DNA from: Bacillota bacterium
GTDB taxonomy: Bacteria > Bacillota_A > Clostridia > Lutisporales > Lutisporaceae
Assembly (NCBI GenBank): GCA_022706865.1
Contig: JAKJBT010000002.1
Coordinates: forward strand, 1 to 45,050
Length of the DNA stretch: 45,050 nucleotides
Reading direction: 5' to 3'
The notes under the pieces were generated by a model. The model did not search any database, had not been told where the DNA came from, and saw only the letters and a program-made list of their open reading frames with translations. The position numbers and the translations under genes were made by a program. Positions 1-9,359 of this stretch are shown here, piece by piece (positions within the stretch are counted from its first letter, which is position 1; the number at the start of each line of letters is the position of its first letter).

Positions 1-281
1 TTGATTCCATTGCTGAAGTTTTCGTCAGTTATTCCCAGTACCGACCTTGCGCTCTTTCCCAAACTGATGCCAAATTCATCCTTCGATCCCCATATGATAA
101 AAGATATATTATAGAATGCCGCTGAATTGCTTATACGCTTTTTTGTATTGTCAGAGGCATCCTCTGAAATTATTACAAGCTTGACTCTGCCATTTCTTAT
201 TGAGTTCCTTACTGCATCCTCGCCCGTTACCAGCTTACCGGCTTTATTGGCAAGGCTTATCATCGAATAAACCTTATTCAT
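1..281 (-). CDS. ylxQ: YlxQ, L7Ae-family ribosomal-type RNA-binding protein (3' end cut by window)
   Basis: I translated the minus strand from the ATG at 281-279, which overlaps the last bases of ylxR. The visible 93 codons begin MNKVYSMISLANKAGKLVTG and contain KLVIISEDASDNTKKR, the usual start of the short L7Ae/L30e-fold proteins that follow ylxR in Firmicutes. Members bind kink-turn-like RNA; the precise role of YlxQ is not settled. The reading frame runs off position 1, and family members are about 100 residues, so nearly all of it is here. Overlap with ylxR implies translational coupling, and infB is expected next, outside the window. Confidence 0.85.
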   Translation of the reverse strand, partial: MNKVYSMISLANKAGKLVTGEDAVRNSIRNGRVKLVIISEDASDNTKKRISNSAAFYNISFIIWGSKDEFGISLGKSARSVLGITDENFSNGI

Positions 282-543
282 TGGAAAGCTGTGTCCTTAA
301 TTTATTGAACACATCCTCTCCTACCGGTGCTTCCAGTGCATTTTGCACTCTTTTTGCCTTAATGGCAGCTTCAAGGCACTTCAGGTCAGGACATATATAG
401 CAGCCTCTCCCGGGTGCTTTTCCAACCTTATCTATATCTACTTTCCCTTCAGGGCTTCTTACTATCCTGATCAGCTCCCTTTTAGGTTTCATTTCGTTAC
501 AGCCGAGACATTTTCTGAGAGGTACTTTTCTTTTTTTTTGCAT
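274..543 (-). CDS. ylxR: YlxR (DUF448) nucleic-acid-binding protein
   Basis: An 89-residue protein with the DUF448 hallmarks: PLRKCLGCNEMKPKRELIRI at the N-terminus and the GRGCYIC motif near residue 45. It has a clear ribosome binding site (AAAGGAGG) about 8 bases before the ATG. It lies 14 bases after nusA and overlaps ylxQ by 8 bases. The family is small and basic; reported roles include RNA binding and, in B. subtilis, nucleoid-associated regulation. The assignment rests on the motif and on the conserved nusA-ylxR-ylxQ-infB context. Its molecular job in this organism is not shown by the sequence. Confidence 0.93.
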   Translation of the reverse strand: MQKKRKVPLRKCLGCNEMKPKRELIRIVRSPEGKVDIDKVGKAPGRGCYICPDLKCLEAAIKAKRVQNALEAPVGEDVFNKLRTQLSNE

Positions 544-557
544 AGAACCTGCCTCCT

Positions 558-1598
558 TTAGATACCATAGACCTGTGATTGACTCTTTATGTCAATTTTC
601 CATCCGGTAAGCTTGGCAGCAAGTCTTGCATTCTGTCCTTCCTTGCCGATAGCCAGTGAAAGCTGTGAATCTCCTACGACTACTCTTGCAGCATTGGTTT
701 CCTTATCTGCAATTACTTCTATTACTTTTGCAGGGCTTAATGCGCTGCCTACAAATACTTCCGGATCGTTGCTCCACTGAATGATGTCTATTTTCTCCCC
801 TCTAAGCTCGTCAACTATTACCTGAACTCTCTGACCCCTCTGTCCGACACAGGCACCGACAGGATCGATATTCTCATCATGGGAGAATACGGCAATTTTT
901 GTTCTGGATCCTGCTTCTCTTGCTATGCTTTTTATTTCTACAATTCCGCTTTGTATTTCCGGAACCTCCAGCTCAAAAAGCCTCTTCACCAAGCCGGGAT
1001 GCGTTCTTGACAATACAATCTGCGGGCCTTTGGTGGTCTTCTTCACTTCCACTATATAGGTTTTTATCCTGTCACCGATATTATACACTTCATTTGGTGT
1101 CTGTTCTCCGGGTCCCAGTATAGCTTCGGTCTTGCCCAGGTCAATGAAAACACTGTTCTTTTCCTTTCTCTGTACAAGCCCCGTTACTATTTCATTTTCT
1201 CTGCTTATGTATTCATCAAATATGATGCCTCTTTCCGCCTCCCGGATCCTCTGCACCACCACCTGCTTGGCTGTCTGAGCAGCAATTCTTCCGAAATTCT
1301 TAGGAGTGACCTTTGTTTCAACTATATTGCCTATTTCATAATTCTTATCTATTGCTTTTGCATCCTGCAGGCTTATTTGCATAAATTCATTTTCAACCTC
1401 TTCAACCACTGTCTTAAGTGCGTAAACGTCAACCTCTCCGGTTTCCCTGTTTATTTGAACTTTGACATTCTGTGAGGTTCCGAAGTTTTTCTTGAAGGCC
1501 GAAACCAATGCGACATCTATAGCATCTATCAGCAGTTCTTTTGAAATACCCTTTTCCTTTGCTATCTGTTCCAGTGCTTGGAGAAACTCTCCATTCAT
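558..1598 (-). CDS. nusA: Transcription termination/antitermination factor NusA
   Basis: A 346-residue NusA that binds RNA polymerase and the emerging RNA to modulate pausing, termination and antitermination. The N-terminal RNAP-binding domain spans about 1-125. An S1 domain follows ([20 protein letters not shown]), then two KH domains with GxxG loops ([14 protein letters not shown] and [14 protein letters not shown]). The acidic C-terminal repeats of proteobacterial NusA are absent, as is normal in Firmicutes. The start has a GGAGGG ribosome binding site. It is the second gene of rimP-nusA-ylxR-ylxQ, 27 bases after rimP, and should share the promoter upstream of rimP. In many bacteria this operon is autoregulated by NusA. 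Confidence 0.97.
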   Translation of the reverse strand: MNGEFLQALEQIAKEKGISKELLIDAIDVALVSAFKKNFGTSQNVKVQINRETGEVDVYALKTVVEEVENEFMQISLQDAKAIDKNYEIGNIVETKVTPKNFGRIAAQTAKQVVVQRIREAERGIIFDEYISRENEIVTGLVQRKEKNSVFIDLGKTEAILGPGEQTPNEVYNIGDRIKTYIVEVKKTTKGPQIVLSRTHPGLVKRLFELEVPEIQSGIVEIKSIAREAGSRTKIAVFSHDENIDPVGACVGQRGQRVQVIVDELRGEKIDIIQWSNDPEVFVGSALSPAKVIEVIADKETNAARVVVGDSQLSLAIGKEGQNARLAAKLTGWKIDIKSQSQVYGI

Positions 1599-1625
1599 AT
1601 AGTGCTCCCTCCTACAAATAATATA

Positions 1626-2087
1626 TTAAAACTTTATTAAAGGCCGTATTAAGGCAATTGAAGCCTTTTCTACATTCAAGTCCTTACCGTCAATTTCAAT
1701 TTCAACTAAGCTTTCGGTATGTCCTTTCAGAATACCTTCAAGGACCTTTTTGCCCTCCAAGGGTGAAAACAGTTTTATCTCAATAGGCTTTCCGATATTC
1801 TTCCTATAGTCTCTTTCCGTCTTCAGAGGCCTATCCAAGCCCGGAGAAGAAACTTCAAATATATATGACTGTTCTATCGGATCAGCTATATCAAGCAAAT
1901 CACTGAGCTCCTCACTTACAGACTGGCAGTCGTCTATTGTAATTCCTCCTTCTTTGTCTATGTAGACTCTCAGGAACCAGTCCGGCCCTTCCTTTTTGTA
2001 TTCTATTTCTACGAGCTCGAAGTTGTTTCTGTCAATTATAGGCTTCGCCAGCTCGTAGACAATATCTTCAACTTTTCGTTTTGCCAT
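1626..2087 (-). CDS. rimP: Ribosome maturation factor RimP
   Basis: RimP assists maturation of the 30S ribosomal subunit. The protein has the two expected parts: an N-terminal alpha/beta domain (residues about 1-80, with FLRVYIDKEGGITIDDCQ), then the SSPGLDRPL signature leading into a C-terminal Sm-like domain. I place the start at ATG 2087-2085 (MAKRKVEDIV) because AAAGGAG lies 10 bases upstream. The in-frame GTG at 2096 sits on that ribosome binding site and is unlikely to initiate. The resulting 153 residues match the family length. First gene of the nusA operon. Confidence 0.94.
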   Translation of the reverse strand: MAKRKVEDIVYELAKPIIDRNNFELVEIEYKKEGPDWFLRVYIDKEGGITIDDCQSVSEELSDLLDIADPIEQSYIFEVSSPGLDRPLKTERDYRKNIGKPIEIKLFSPLEGKKVLEGILKGHTESLVEIEIDGKDLNVEKASIALIRPLIKF

Positions 2088-2144
2088 AGCGACCACTCTC
2101 CTTTTATGTGATATTCTGAGTAATTTTACTTATATTAATACGAA

Positions 2145-2165
2145 AGAGTGGGATTTGCCCACTCT
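2145..2165 (-). promoter_or_regulatory. Hairpin in the rimP-nusA leader
   Basis: A perfect 8-bp inverted repeat (AGAGTGGG / CCCACTCT) with a 5-base loop, followed on the minus strand by TTTCGTATT. It lies between the promoter at 2238-2266 and the rimP start, so it would be in the 5' leader RNA. The short U-run makes it at best a weak terminator, so an attenuator or RNA-stability element is also possible. It could alternatively be the terminator for polC read-through. Confidence 0.55.
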
Positions 2166-2237
2166 GTTAATAAAGTCATTAATAAGTACTTTGCTGCATC
2201 TTCGCAGGAAAAACATTATTTTCCTATCCACTACAAA

Positions 2238-2266
2238 ATTATAGCACTCTTTTTAATTACATGCAA
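2238..2266 (-). promoter_or_regulatory. Sigma-A-type promoter for rimP-nusA-ylxR-ylxQ
   Basis: On the minus strand the -35 box TTGCAT (2266-2261) is followed by a 17-bp spacer and a perfect -10 box TATAAT (2243-2238). It lies 14 bases after the polC stop codon. Predicted transcription starts near 2231, giving a leader of about 145 bases before rimP. The match to the housekeeping consensus and the position make it convincing; there is no experimental support in the sequence itself. Confidence 0.72.
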
Positions 2267-2279
2267 GTTTTATGTTATT

Positions 2280-5200
2280 CTAAACTCCAAGGTTTCCGCC
2301 GGCGGAGAATAAGCTTAACTGGTTGCTTTCCGGAAGTCCTTCCAGGCATCCGTGATTCTTCAGTATTTCGATAACTGTCTTGGATAACCTTGCTCTTTCC
2401 CGGAGATCGTCCATGGATATGAAGCACGATTCCTGCCTTGTGCACGCTATATTCTGTGCGGCACTTGTGCCCACTCCCTGAAGGGAAGCCAGTGGGGGCA
2501 GAATCCCTTCCTTTGTAACTAAGAATTTTTTTGCATCGGATTTATAAAGGTCTACCGGCAATAGCTTTATACCTCTGAGATACATTTCGTAAACAACCTC
2601 TATAAGGGTCATAAGGTTTTTTTCCTTTGCAGTTGCATTGTTCCCCAATTTATCGATTTCTATCCATTTTGCCCTTATAGCCTCTTTGCCCTTTATGAAT
2701 AAATCGGCATCGAAATCGTCCAGCTTTACAGTATAATAGGTGGCATAGAAGGCTTCAGGATAATATACCTTATAATATGCCACCCTGAAGGACATCATAA
2801 CATATGCCGTGGCATGGGCTTTCGGGAACAGATACTTGACTTTCTTGCAGGATTCTATGTACCATTCGGGAATATTCTGTTCCTTCATAGCTGCTTCGTA
2901 TTCGGGAGTCAAACCTCTGCCTTTCCTCACATTTTCCGCAATTTTGAAAGAGGTCCTGGGGTTTACTCCCTTGTATATCAGGAACAGCATTATATCATCC
3001 CTTGTGGCAATGACTTCCTTAAGAGTTGCGGTACCGCTTTTTATAAGCTCCTGTGCATTATTGAGCCAGACATCGGTGCCGTGGGAAAGCCCGGAAATCC
3101 TCACCAGCTCTGCAAAGGTGCCGGGTTGTGTGTCCATAAGCATCTGCCGTACGAATTTTGTTCCGAATTCCGGTATTCCAAGGCTTCCGACCTTGCAGTC
3201 AATATCTTCAAGGTTTACTCCCAGTGCTTCTGCAGATGTAAACAGACTCATTGTCCTGGAATCATCAAGGGGTATATTATTAACTCCGAAGCCTGTTATA
3301 TCCTCAAGCATTCTTATGATTGACGGTACATCATGACCCAGTATATCCAGCTTAAGCAGCCTTCCGCTTATGGAATGATAGTCAAAGTGTGTGGTTGTTA
3401 TATTGGAGCTTGGGTCATCAGCCGGCCTCTGAATGGGAGTAAAATTATATATATCGGTGTAATCCGGTACTATCATAACTCCTCCCGGGTGCTGCCCAGT
3501 TGTTCTCTTTATTCCGGTACAGCCCTTGATCAGTCTGTTGGCTTCGGCGTTGTTTATTTTTATACCTTTTTCTTCATAGTACTTTTTTATGAAACCGTAA
3601 GCTGTCTTTTCCGCTATTGTACCGATGGTTCCCGCCCTGAAGACATTTCCCTTCCCGAATAGTTCTTCAGTGTATTTATGGGCTTCAGGCTGGTATTCCC
3701 CGGCAAAATTCAGGTCAATATCGGGTTCCTTGTCTCCCTCGAAACCCAGGAACATTTCGAAAGGTATGTCATGGCCCTCTTTTCTGAGTGCTGTTCCGCA
3801 TTGGGGACAATTTTCATCACTGAGGTCAGCCCCTGATTCTATTGAACCGTCAAGGAAAAAACGGGAATACTTGCATTTCGGGCACAAATAATGGGGCGGA
3901 AGCGGATTTACCTCGGTGATATCACACATTGTCGCAACGAAGGAAGAGCCTACGGAGCCCCTTGAGCCCACCAGATAACCGTCCGCCATAGACTTTGCAA
4001 CAAGCTTTTGTGCTATAAGGTACATTACGGCATAGCCGTTGTTTATTATGGAGTTAAGTTCCTTATCCAGTCTCTTTTCCACAACCTCTGGAAGTATCTC
4101 TCCATAAAGCTCATGGGCTTTTTTCATGGTCATTTCCCTTATCTGCTCTTCTGCTCCCTCGATTTTAGGCGGATAGGTATCCTCCGGTATAGGAATGATG
4201 TCTTCAATCTGCTCCAGTATTCTGTTTGGATTCCGCACAACTACCGAAAAGGCGGTTTCCCTGCCGAGATATTCAAACTCCTCCAGCATTTCATCCGTGG
4301 TCTTAAAATACAATGGCGCCTGTTCATCCGCATCAGAGTAACCCTGGCCGGCCATTATTATGCGCCGGTATATCTCATCCTCAGGTTCAAGAAAGTGAAC
4401 ATCCCCTGTAGCAACTACCATTTTGTTCAGATTCTTTCCCAGTTCAACAATCCGTCTGTTTATTGCTTCAAGCTCTCCTTTATTTGCAACCATGCCGTTT
4501 CTCACAAGAAATTCGTTGTTGCCGTTTGGCTGTATTTCCAAATAGTCATAAAACCTGGCGTTTTCAATTATTGTATTTTCATCCAGGTTATTCAATATAT
4601 TCCTGAATACTTCACCCGATTCGCAGGCAGAACCGATCAACAGGCCTTCCCGGTACTGAACAAGCAGGCTTTTGGGCAGTCGCGGCTTTTTATAAAAGAA
4701 GTCCAGATGGGACATTGATATCAATTTATACAGGTTCCTAAGGCCTGTCATATTCTTTACAAGGAGAATAATATGATAGGATTCACCTGTCTTATGGCTT
4801 CTTCCCGCCAGAGAGAGCTTGTTTATATCAGCTATGTCATTTATTCCCTTGTCCTTCATCATCTCTATGAACTTGAGCATTATCTCTGCGGTTGCTTTTG
4901 CGTCATCGGCGGCTCTATGATGGTTTTCAAGTCCAATGCCCAGGTATTCGCATATAATATTCAGCTTATGCTTCTTAAGTCCGGTAAGCAGGACCCTTGA
5001 CATCTGGAGGGTATCGATTATTGTATTATCGAATGCTAATCCCGATTCTGCCGCTTTTGCCCTGATAAAGCCGCTGTCAAAGTTTGCATTATGTGCTATC
5101 AGCGGTGAATCACCCGCAAACTCAAGGAACTTCGGTAATATTTCCCTGATTGCAGGTTTGTCTTTAACCATGGAGTCTGTTATTCCGGTTAGTCTTGTAA

Positions 5201-6554
5201 TATTATCAGGAATCGGTATTTCGGGATTGATGAGCTCTGAGAACCTATCCGTAATCCTGCCGTTTTTTATTTTAACTGCGCCAATCTCGGTTATTTTGTC
5301 TTTAATAGGTGAAAGACCGGTAGTCTCTATATCAAATACTGTGAATTCTTCTTCTAAGCTTCTGTTTACAGCATTATAAACTATCGGTACCCCATCATTG
5401 ACAAAGTAGCCTTCAACTCCGTATATTATCTTGACCCCATGGATTTTAGACGCTTCATAGGCCTCCGGATACGCCTGAACCACACCATGGTCTGTAATTG
5501 CAACAGCCTTATGTCCCCAGGCTTTTGCCCTTTTAACAAGATCTGACGCGGAACAGATACCATCCATGGCGCTCATTCCGGTATGGGCATGAAGCTCAAC
5601 TCTTTTTACTTCCGCATTATCCGTACGCATTGATTTTTCTGCTGCTGTAATACCGACCGGGAATATTACCAATTCTTTAATGAACTTATCATACTGTATA
5701 TCTCCTTTTACGGCGATATACCTGCCGTCGGTGATATTTGAAGTCAATTTGGCGAAATCATTTTCTTCCTTCAGAAAAATCTTGGCCGTTATTGAATTTG
5801 TATTGTCCGTTATATTGAAGGTTATGATTGTTCTTCCGTTATTCAATGTTTTTATTTCCGTGTTGAATATGCAGCCCTGGATTGTAACTCTTCCTGAATC
5901 CTCAGTAATTGAAGCGATGCTGACAGGAGTGTCTTTGAAAGGCCTGCCCATTATCAGTTCGTCTTTACTTTCCTTTGATTTGCCGTTGCTGTCGCTTTTC
6001 ACGGGCTTCAGGGCTTCAGTTATTATTTTGTTTTCCTCTTCAAAATAACACTTCAGATACTCATCCTCGCAGTAATTTTCTTCACTATCGGAACATATTG
6101 ATACATGCAGACTGATATTGAAATAGTCACTGATATAACGGGAAATTATATCGTTACACTTTTTTGAAGTGAGATATTTTGCTGCTTCTTCAGATTTTAC
6201 CGTAATCTTAATGATGTTATTTTCAAGCTGGACATTTGAATCCATAAGAAAACCCGTAAAAGACGGGTTGCTTGCGATAACAGCTTTTTTTAAGTCCTCC
6301 CAGTATGATTTGATAAGTTCATCTGCGCTTAAGCTTACAGAAGACTCATCAATAATTATTCGTACCTTATTCAGCTTAAAGTATTCTTCTATAGTTGATT
6401 CTATTTCTCCAAGCTCGGGAATTGAAATAAAGCCTTTTAGGCTTATTATCAGCTCCCATTCCCTTGTCTTTTTCAAAACCCTGATTTTCTTCAGTTCGAA
6501 CTTGTCCTTATATTGCAGAAAAAAATTCGAATCAAGTTTCATATCATTTTGCAT
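2280..6554 (-). CDS. polC: DNA polymerase III alpha subunit, PolC type
   Basis: The Gram-positive replicative polymerase with built-in 3'-5' exonuclease; 1424 residues, close to B. subtilis PolC (1437). Domains in order: N-terminal region 1-200; OB domain about 205-300; PHP domain starting at LHAHTGMSAMDG (321); DnaQ-like exonuclease inserted in PHP, with FDIETTGLSP (407-416) and HHRAADDAKATAE (from 545); second PHP half with ATGDVHFL (715); polymerase palm with GSRGSVGSSF (863) and the PDIDLNF aspartates (945, 947); a zinc-binding module with CPKC and CPQC (from 891 and 916). All key residues look intact. The start has GGAGG 5 bases upstream. It follows the glycosyltransferase by 22 bases. 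Confidence 0.98.
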   Translation of the reverse strand: MQNDMKLDSNFFLQYKDKFELKKIRVLKKTREWELIISLKGFISIPELGEIESTIEEYFKLNKVRIIIDESSVSLSADELIKSYWEDLKKAVIASNPSFTGFLMDSNVQLENNIIKITVKSEEAAKYLTSKKCNDIISRYISDYFNISLHVSICSDSEENYCEDEYLKCYFEEENKIITEALKPVKSDSNGKSKESKDELIMGRPFKDTPVSIASITEDSGRVTIQGCIFNTEIKTLNNGRTIITFNITDNTNSITAKIFLKEENDFAKLTSNITDGRYIAVKGDIQYDKFIKELVIFPVGITAAEKSMRTDNAEVKRVELHAHTGMSAMDGICSASDLVKRAKAWGHKAVAITDHGVVQAYPEAYEASKIHGVKIIYGVEGYFVNDGVPIVYNAVNRSLEEEFTVFDIETTGLSPIKDKITEIGAVKIKNGRITDRFSELINPEIPIPDNITRLTGITDSMVKDKPAIREILPKFLEFAGDSPLIAHNANFDSGFIRAKAAESGLAFDNTIIDTLQMSRVLLTGLKKHKLNIICEYLGIGLENHHRAADDAKATAEIMLKFIEMMKDKGINDIADINKLSLAGRSHKTGESYHIILLVKNMTGLRNLYKLISMSHLDFFYKKPRLPKSLLVQYREGLLIGSACESGEVFRNILNNLDENTIIENARFYDYLEIQPNGNNEFLVRNGMVANKGELEAINRRIVELGKNLNKMVVATGDVHFLEPEDEIYRRIIMAGQGYSDADEQAPLYFKTTDEMLEEFEYLGRETAFSVVVRNPNRILEQIEDIIPIPEDTYPPKIEGAEEQIREMTMKKAHELYGEILPEVVEKRLDKELNSIINNGYAVMYLIAQKLVAKSMADGYLVGSRGSVGSSFVATMCDITEVNPLPPHYLCPKCKYSRFFLDGSIESGADLSDENCPQCGTALRKEGHDIPFEMFLGFEGDKEPDIDLNFAGEYQPEAHKYTEELFGKGNVFRAGTIGTIAEKTAYGFIKKYYEEKGIKINNAEANRLIKGCTGIKRTTGQHPGGVMIVPDYTDIYNFTPIQRPADDPSSNITTTHFDYHSISGRLLKLDILGHDVPSIIRMLEDITGFGVNNIPLDDSRTMSLFTSAEALGVNLEDIDCKVGSLGIPEFGTKFVRQMLMDTQPGTFAELVRISGLSHGTDVWLNNAQELIKSGTATLKEVIATRDDIMLFLIYKGVNPRTSFKIAENVRKGRGLTPEYEAAMKEQNIPEWYIESCKKVKYLFPKAHATAYVMMSFRVAYYKVYYPEAFYATYYTVKLDDFDADLFIKGKEAIRAKWIEIDKLGNNATAKEKNLMTLIEVVYEMYLRGIKLLPVDLYKSDAKKFLVTKEGILPPLASLQGVGTSAAQNIACTRQESCFISMDDLRERARLSKTVIEILKNHGCLEGLPESNQLSLFSAGGNLGV

Positions 6555-6576
6555 TTTGACCTCCGAAGGCTTTTGC

Positions 6577-7230
6577 CTATTTGCTGCTGCCTGATTTCTT
6601 ATTATAGCTGCTTAGAATCTTTACAATATCCCAGTACATTTTCAGGCGTGCCTGAACACCTCTGATAATTCCCAGCTTTTCTTCCTTTGTAACATGAGTC
6701 ATATCAGGAAGGTCTACCTCCTGGACCCTTACATTGTATTTATCAACATATTTTGTTAAAGCAACCTCAACACCGTATCTGGTAATATCAATATTCGGTA
6801 TTCTGTCAATAATTGATTTTCTGATTGCTCTCTGCCCGGAAAGGTATGGCGTTACCTTTTGAGCCAGATCTGTCACCATTCTTCCGTTTTTAAATATTCC
6901 TATTGTCATATCTGCCTTGTTTTCAATTACAGGTTCTATGAGATCAAGGACGTGTTTTTCCGTAAGCCCTATAAGGTCGGCATCAAGAAACAAGATTATT
7001 TCCGTTCCGCATTCATTAATGCCTGCTTTAATTGCGCCGCCCTTACCGACATTCTCATTAAGCTCAATTACATCCGCACCGTATTGCCTTGCAATTTCTG
7101 CAGTACTGTCGGTGGAGCCGTCGCTGACTACTATTACCTTCTGGATCTTGTCAATATTTTTTACACGCTTTACTACGTCTGCTATCGTTTGTTCTTCGTT
7201 ATAAGCAGGAATTACCGCCGTTACATTCAT
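6577..7230 (-). CDS. Family 2 glycosyltransferase (dolichol-phosphate mannose synthase-like)
   Basis: A 217-residue GT-A fold protein: AVIPAYNEEQTIADVVKRV at the start, VSDGSTDSTAEIA near residue 35, NVGKGGAIKAGI, and the metal-binding LFLDADLIGL near residue 80. No membrane segment is obvious, so it probably acts at the inner membrane face on a nucleotide-sugar donor and a lipid acceptor. The acceptor and sugar cannot be told from the sequence. A strong ribosome binding site (AAAGGAGG) precedes the ATG. It lies between ispG and polC, where B. subtilis has proS. A lipid-linked sugar role would suit the neighbouring uppS/isoprenoid genes, but that is inference. Confidence 0.85.
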   Translation of the reverse strand: MNVTAVIPAYNEEQTIADVVKRVKNIDKIQKVIVVSDGSTDSTAEIARQYGADVIELNENVGKGGAIKAGINECGTEIILFLDADLIGLTEKHVLDLIEPVIENKADMTIGIFKNGRMVTDLAQKVTPYLSGQRAIRKSIIDRIPNIDITRYGVEVALTKYVDKYNVRVQEVDLPDMTHVTKEEKLGIIRGVQARLKMYWDIVKILSSYNKKSGSSK

Positions 7231-7281
7231 TGGGTTTCCTCCTTTTGGTACTACGCATTATTTTGTCATAGCATGCAAAAA

Positions 7282-8343
7282 TTATACGGATTGTAAAGCT
7301 TCTATCTCCTTAATTAATTCTTCTATAACATTTTCCTGAGGTACCTTTCTGACTATTTTGCCTTTCAGGAATAACAGGAACTCCCCTTGCCCTCCGGCAA
7401 TACCCAGATCAGCTTCTTTTGCTTCTCCCGGCCCGTTTACCGCACAGCCCATTATGGCAAGCTTCATAGGCTTTTTAACTTTTATTCCCCTTATTCTTTC
7501 TTCAACCTCTTCTGCAATTCTGATAAGGTCCACGCAGGTTCTTCCGCAAGTGGGGCAGGATATTATCTCTATGCCTTCTTTCAGCAGCTTCAGGCTCTTG
7601 AGTATCTCTTTTGCCGCATATATTTCATCTATTGGATCTCCTGTTAAGGAAACCCTTATAGTATCCCCAATACCGTTGTACAGCAGTATGCCCAGTCCGA
7701 CCGATGATTTTACAGAACCGGCAAGCAATGTTCCCGCCTCTGTTATACCCAGGTGAAGAGGATAGCTCACAGCCTTGGAGGCTTTTATATAACTGTCTAT
7801 TGTCAGCATTACATCTGAAGATTTTATGGAAATCACTATATCATTAAAGTCCATATCCACTAGAAGCTTTACATTGTTCAAAGCGCTTTCTACCAACGCA
7901 TCGGCTGTAGGGCTCCCATACTTCTCAAGAATCTCTTTTTCCAGGGAACCTGAATTAATGCCTATCCTGATAGGGATATCCCTTTCTTTGGCTGCATCAA
8001 CAACCTTTTTTACCCTTTCGCTGTCCCCGATATTACCCGGATTTATCCTTATCTTGTCGGCTCCGTTGATAATTGACTGTATAGCCAGTCGATAGTCAAA
8101 ATGAATATCGGCAACCAGAGGTATTGATATTCTGCTTTTAATATCTTTTACTGCTTCTGCAGCTTCCGCATCAGGAACTGCGATTCTGACAATATCACAG
8201 CCTGCGGCTTCCAGCCTTTTGATCTGCTCTATGGTGGCCTGCTTATCCTGAGTCCTGGTATTTGTCATGGACTGTATGAGGATTGGCTCTCCGCCTCCGA
8301 TATATCTGTCGCCTATTCTTATTTTCCTTGTATATGCGCCCAT
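7282..8343 (-). CDS. ispG: 4-hydroxy-3-methylbut-2-en-1-yl diphosphate synthase (IspG/GcpE)
   Basis: An iron-sulfur enzyme of the MEP isoprenoid pathway that converts MEcPP to HMBPP. 353 residues, the bacterial single-barrel form. The TIM-barrel half starts [16 protein letters not shown]. The 4Fe-4S ligands are visible as CPTCGRTC (C263, C266) and GCAVNGPGE (C300), with the conserved glutamate at 307. It starts 8 bases after rseP and has AGGTAGG as ribosome binding site. Together with dxr two genes upstream it places two MEP steps in one cluster with uppS, which consumes the resulting isoprenoids. Confidence 0.97.
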   Translation of the reverse strand: MGAYTRKIRIGDRYIGGGEPILIQSMTNTRTQDKQATIEQIKRLEAAGCDIVRIAVPDAEAAEAVKDIKSRISIPLVADIHFDYRLAIQSIINGADKIRINPGNIGDSERVKKVVDAAKERDIPIRIGINSGSLEKEILEKYGSPTADALVESALNNVKLLVDMDFNDIVISIKSSDVMLTIDSYIKASKAVSYPLHLGITEAGTLLAGSVKSSVGLGILLYNGIGDTIRVSLTGDPIDEIYAAKEILKSLKLLKEGIEIISCPTCGRTCVDLIRIAEEVEERIRGIKVKKPMKLAIMGCAVNGPGEAKEADLGIAGGQGEFLLFLKGKIVRKVPQENVIEELIKEIEALQSV

Positions 8344-8351
8344 AATACGAC

Positions 8352-9359
8352 CTACCTGAAAATATCTATTAAATTGAATTTTATAATATCCTTATACATA
8401 AGGAATATTGATAGAGCCATCAGTGCTACAAGGCCGACAAAATGCACCATCCCTTCCTTTTCAGCAGGAAGAGGCTTTCTTCTGATCAGCTCAATCAATA
8501 GGAATAACAGTCTTCCTCCGTCAAGAGCAGGTAAAGGAAGCAGGTTAAGTATACCGAGGTTCAGGCTTATTAATGCAGTAAGATAAAGCACACTTATGAA
8601 ACCTGTTTTGGCAGCTTCATTCATGTAAACAATAATTGAAATGGGTCCGCTTACTTCATCCGTATCAGCTTTGCCCACTACCAGCTGTCCCAGAAAACTC
8701 AGCATCATCTTTGATACGTTAACAGTCGTATCTATTCCTTCTTTAATGGAAAATCCGGAAATGCCAACCTTCTGAGTGACACCTATTACGATATCTTCAG
8801 TGTTGGGATTCTTAACCGGAGTAAGCCTTACTTCTCTTTGGACTCCGTTTTTTTCAAGGGTTACGGTGATTTGTTCACCTTCATGCTTTGCTATTTCAGG
8901 CTTCATTTCTTTCCATTCATTTATTTTTACGTCATTTATACTGACTACTTTTTCTCCGGCCTTAATACCTGCCGTTTCAGCAGGCATTCCTTTGGTCACC
9001 TGACCGATTATAGGAGCAGTAACCGGGGCAATTACCAGTGAGTATATGAGAATTGTCAAGATAATATTGAAAACGGGTCCGGATGCAACTGAGGATATCT
9101 TTGAAACCATCGGGCTGTTATTAAAGGCACCCGGGTCATTATTTTCTTCATCCTCACCCAGCATCAGGCAAAATCCCCCTACAGGGAATGCCCTCAGGGA
9201 ATACACTGTTTCTCCGAATTTTTTGCTGATAATCTTCGGCCCCATACCCAGTGCGAATTCTACAACCTTTATGCCGCCGAGACGTGCGGCAGCAAAATGC
9301 CCCGCCTCATGTACAAATACTATTAGATTAAATACAAGTATCGCAGCAATTACCGTCAT
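8352..9359 (-). CDS. rseP: Site-2 (RIP) metalloprotease RseP/RasP
   Basis: A membrane-embedded zinc protease that cuts transmembrane substrates such as anti-sigma factors after site-1 cleavage. The HEAGH zinc motif is at residues 17-21 within the first membrane helix. A PDZ domain follows at about 115-190 ([19 protein letters not shown]), then the second active-site segment [14 protein letters not shown] near residue 275 and C-terminal membrane helices. At 335 residues it has one PDZ domain, as in Firmicutes. Its ATG overlaps the dxr stop (TAATG), so the two are translationally coupled. The substrate here is unknown; in B. subtilis it includes RsiW and FtsL. Confidence 0.95.
   Translation of the reverse strand: MTVIAAILVFNLIVFVHEAGHFAAARLGGIKVVEFALGMGPKIISKKFGETVYSLRAFPVGGFCLMLGEDEENNDPGAFNNSPMVSKISSVASGPVFNIILTILIYSLVIAPVTAPIIGQVTKGMPAETAGIKAGEKVVSINDVKINEWKEMKPEIAKHEGEQITVTLEKNGVQREVRLTPVKNPNTEDIVIGVTQKVGISGFSIKEGIDTTVNVSKMMLSFLGQLVVGKADTDEVSGPISIIVYMNEAAKTGFISVLYLTALISLNLGILNLLPLPALDGGRLLFLLIELIRRKPLPAEKEGMVHFVGLVALMALSIFLMYKDIIKFNLIDIFR

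Noticed and set aside
2085..2096. rimP, cdsA, fliK, fliY, fapA, cheC, cheW, cheD and flbD starts at the longest possible ORF
   Set aside because: In each case the longer start codon lies on or before the Shine-Dalgarno sequence of an internal start, so I used the internal one.
4008..4718. 236-residue plus-strand ORF opposite polC
   Set aside because: Complement of a strongly conserved polymerase domain; composition is typical of an antisense shadow.
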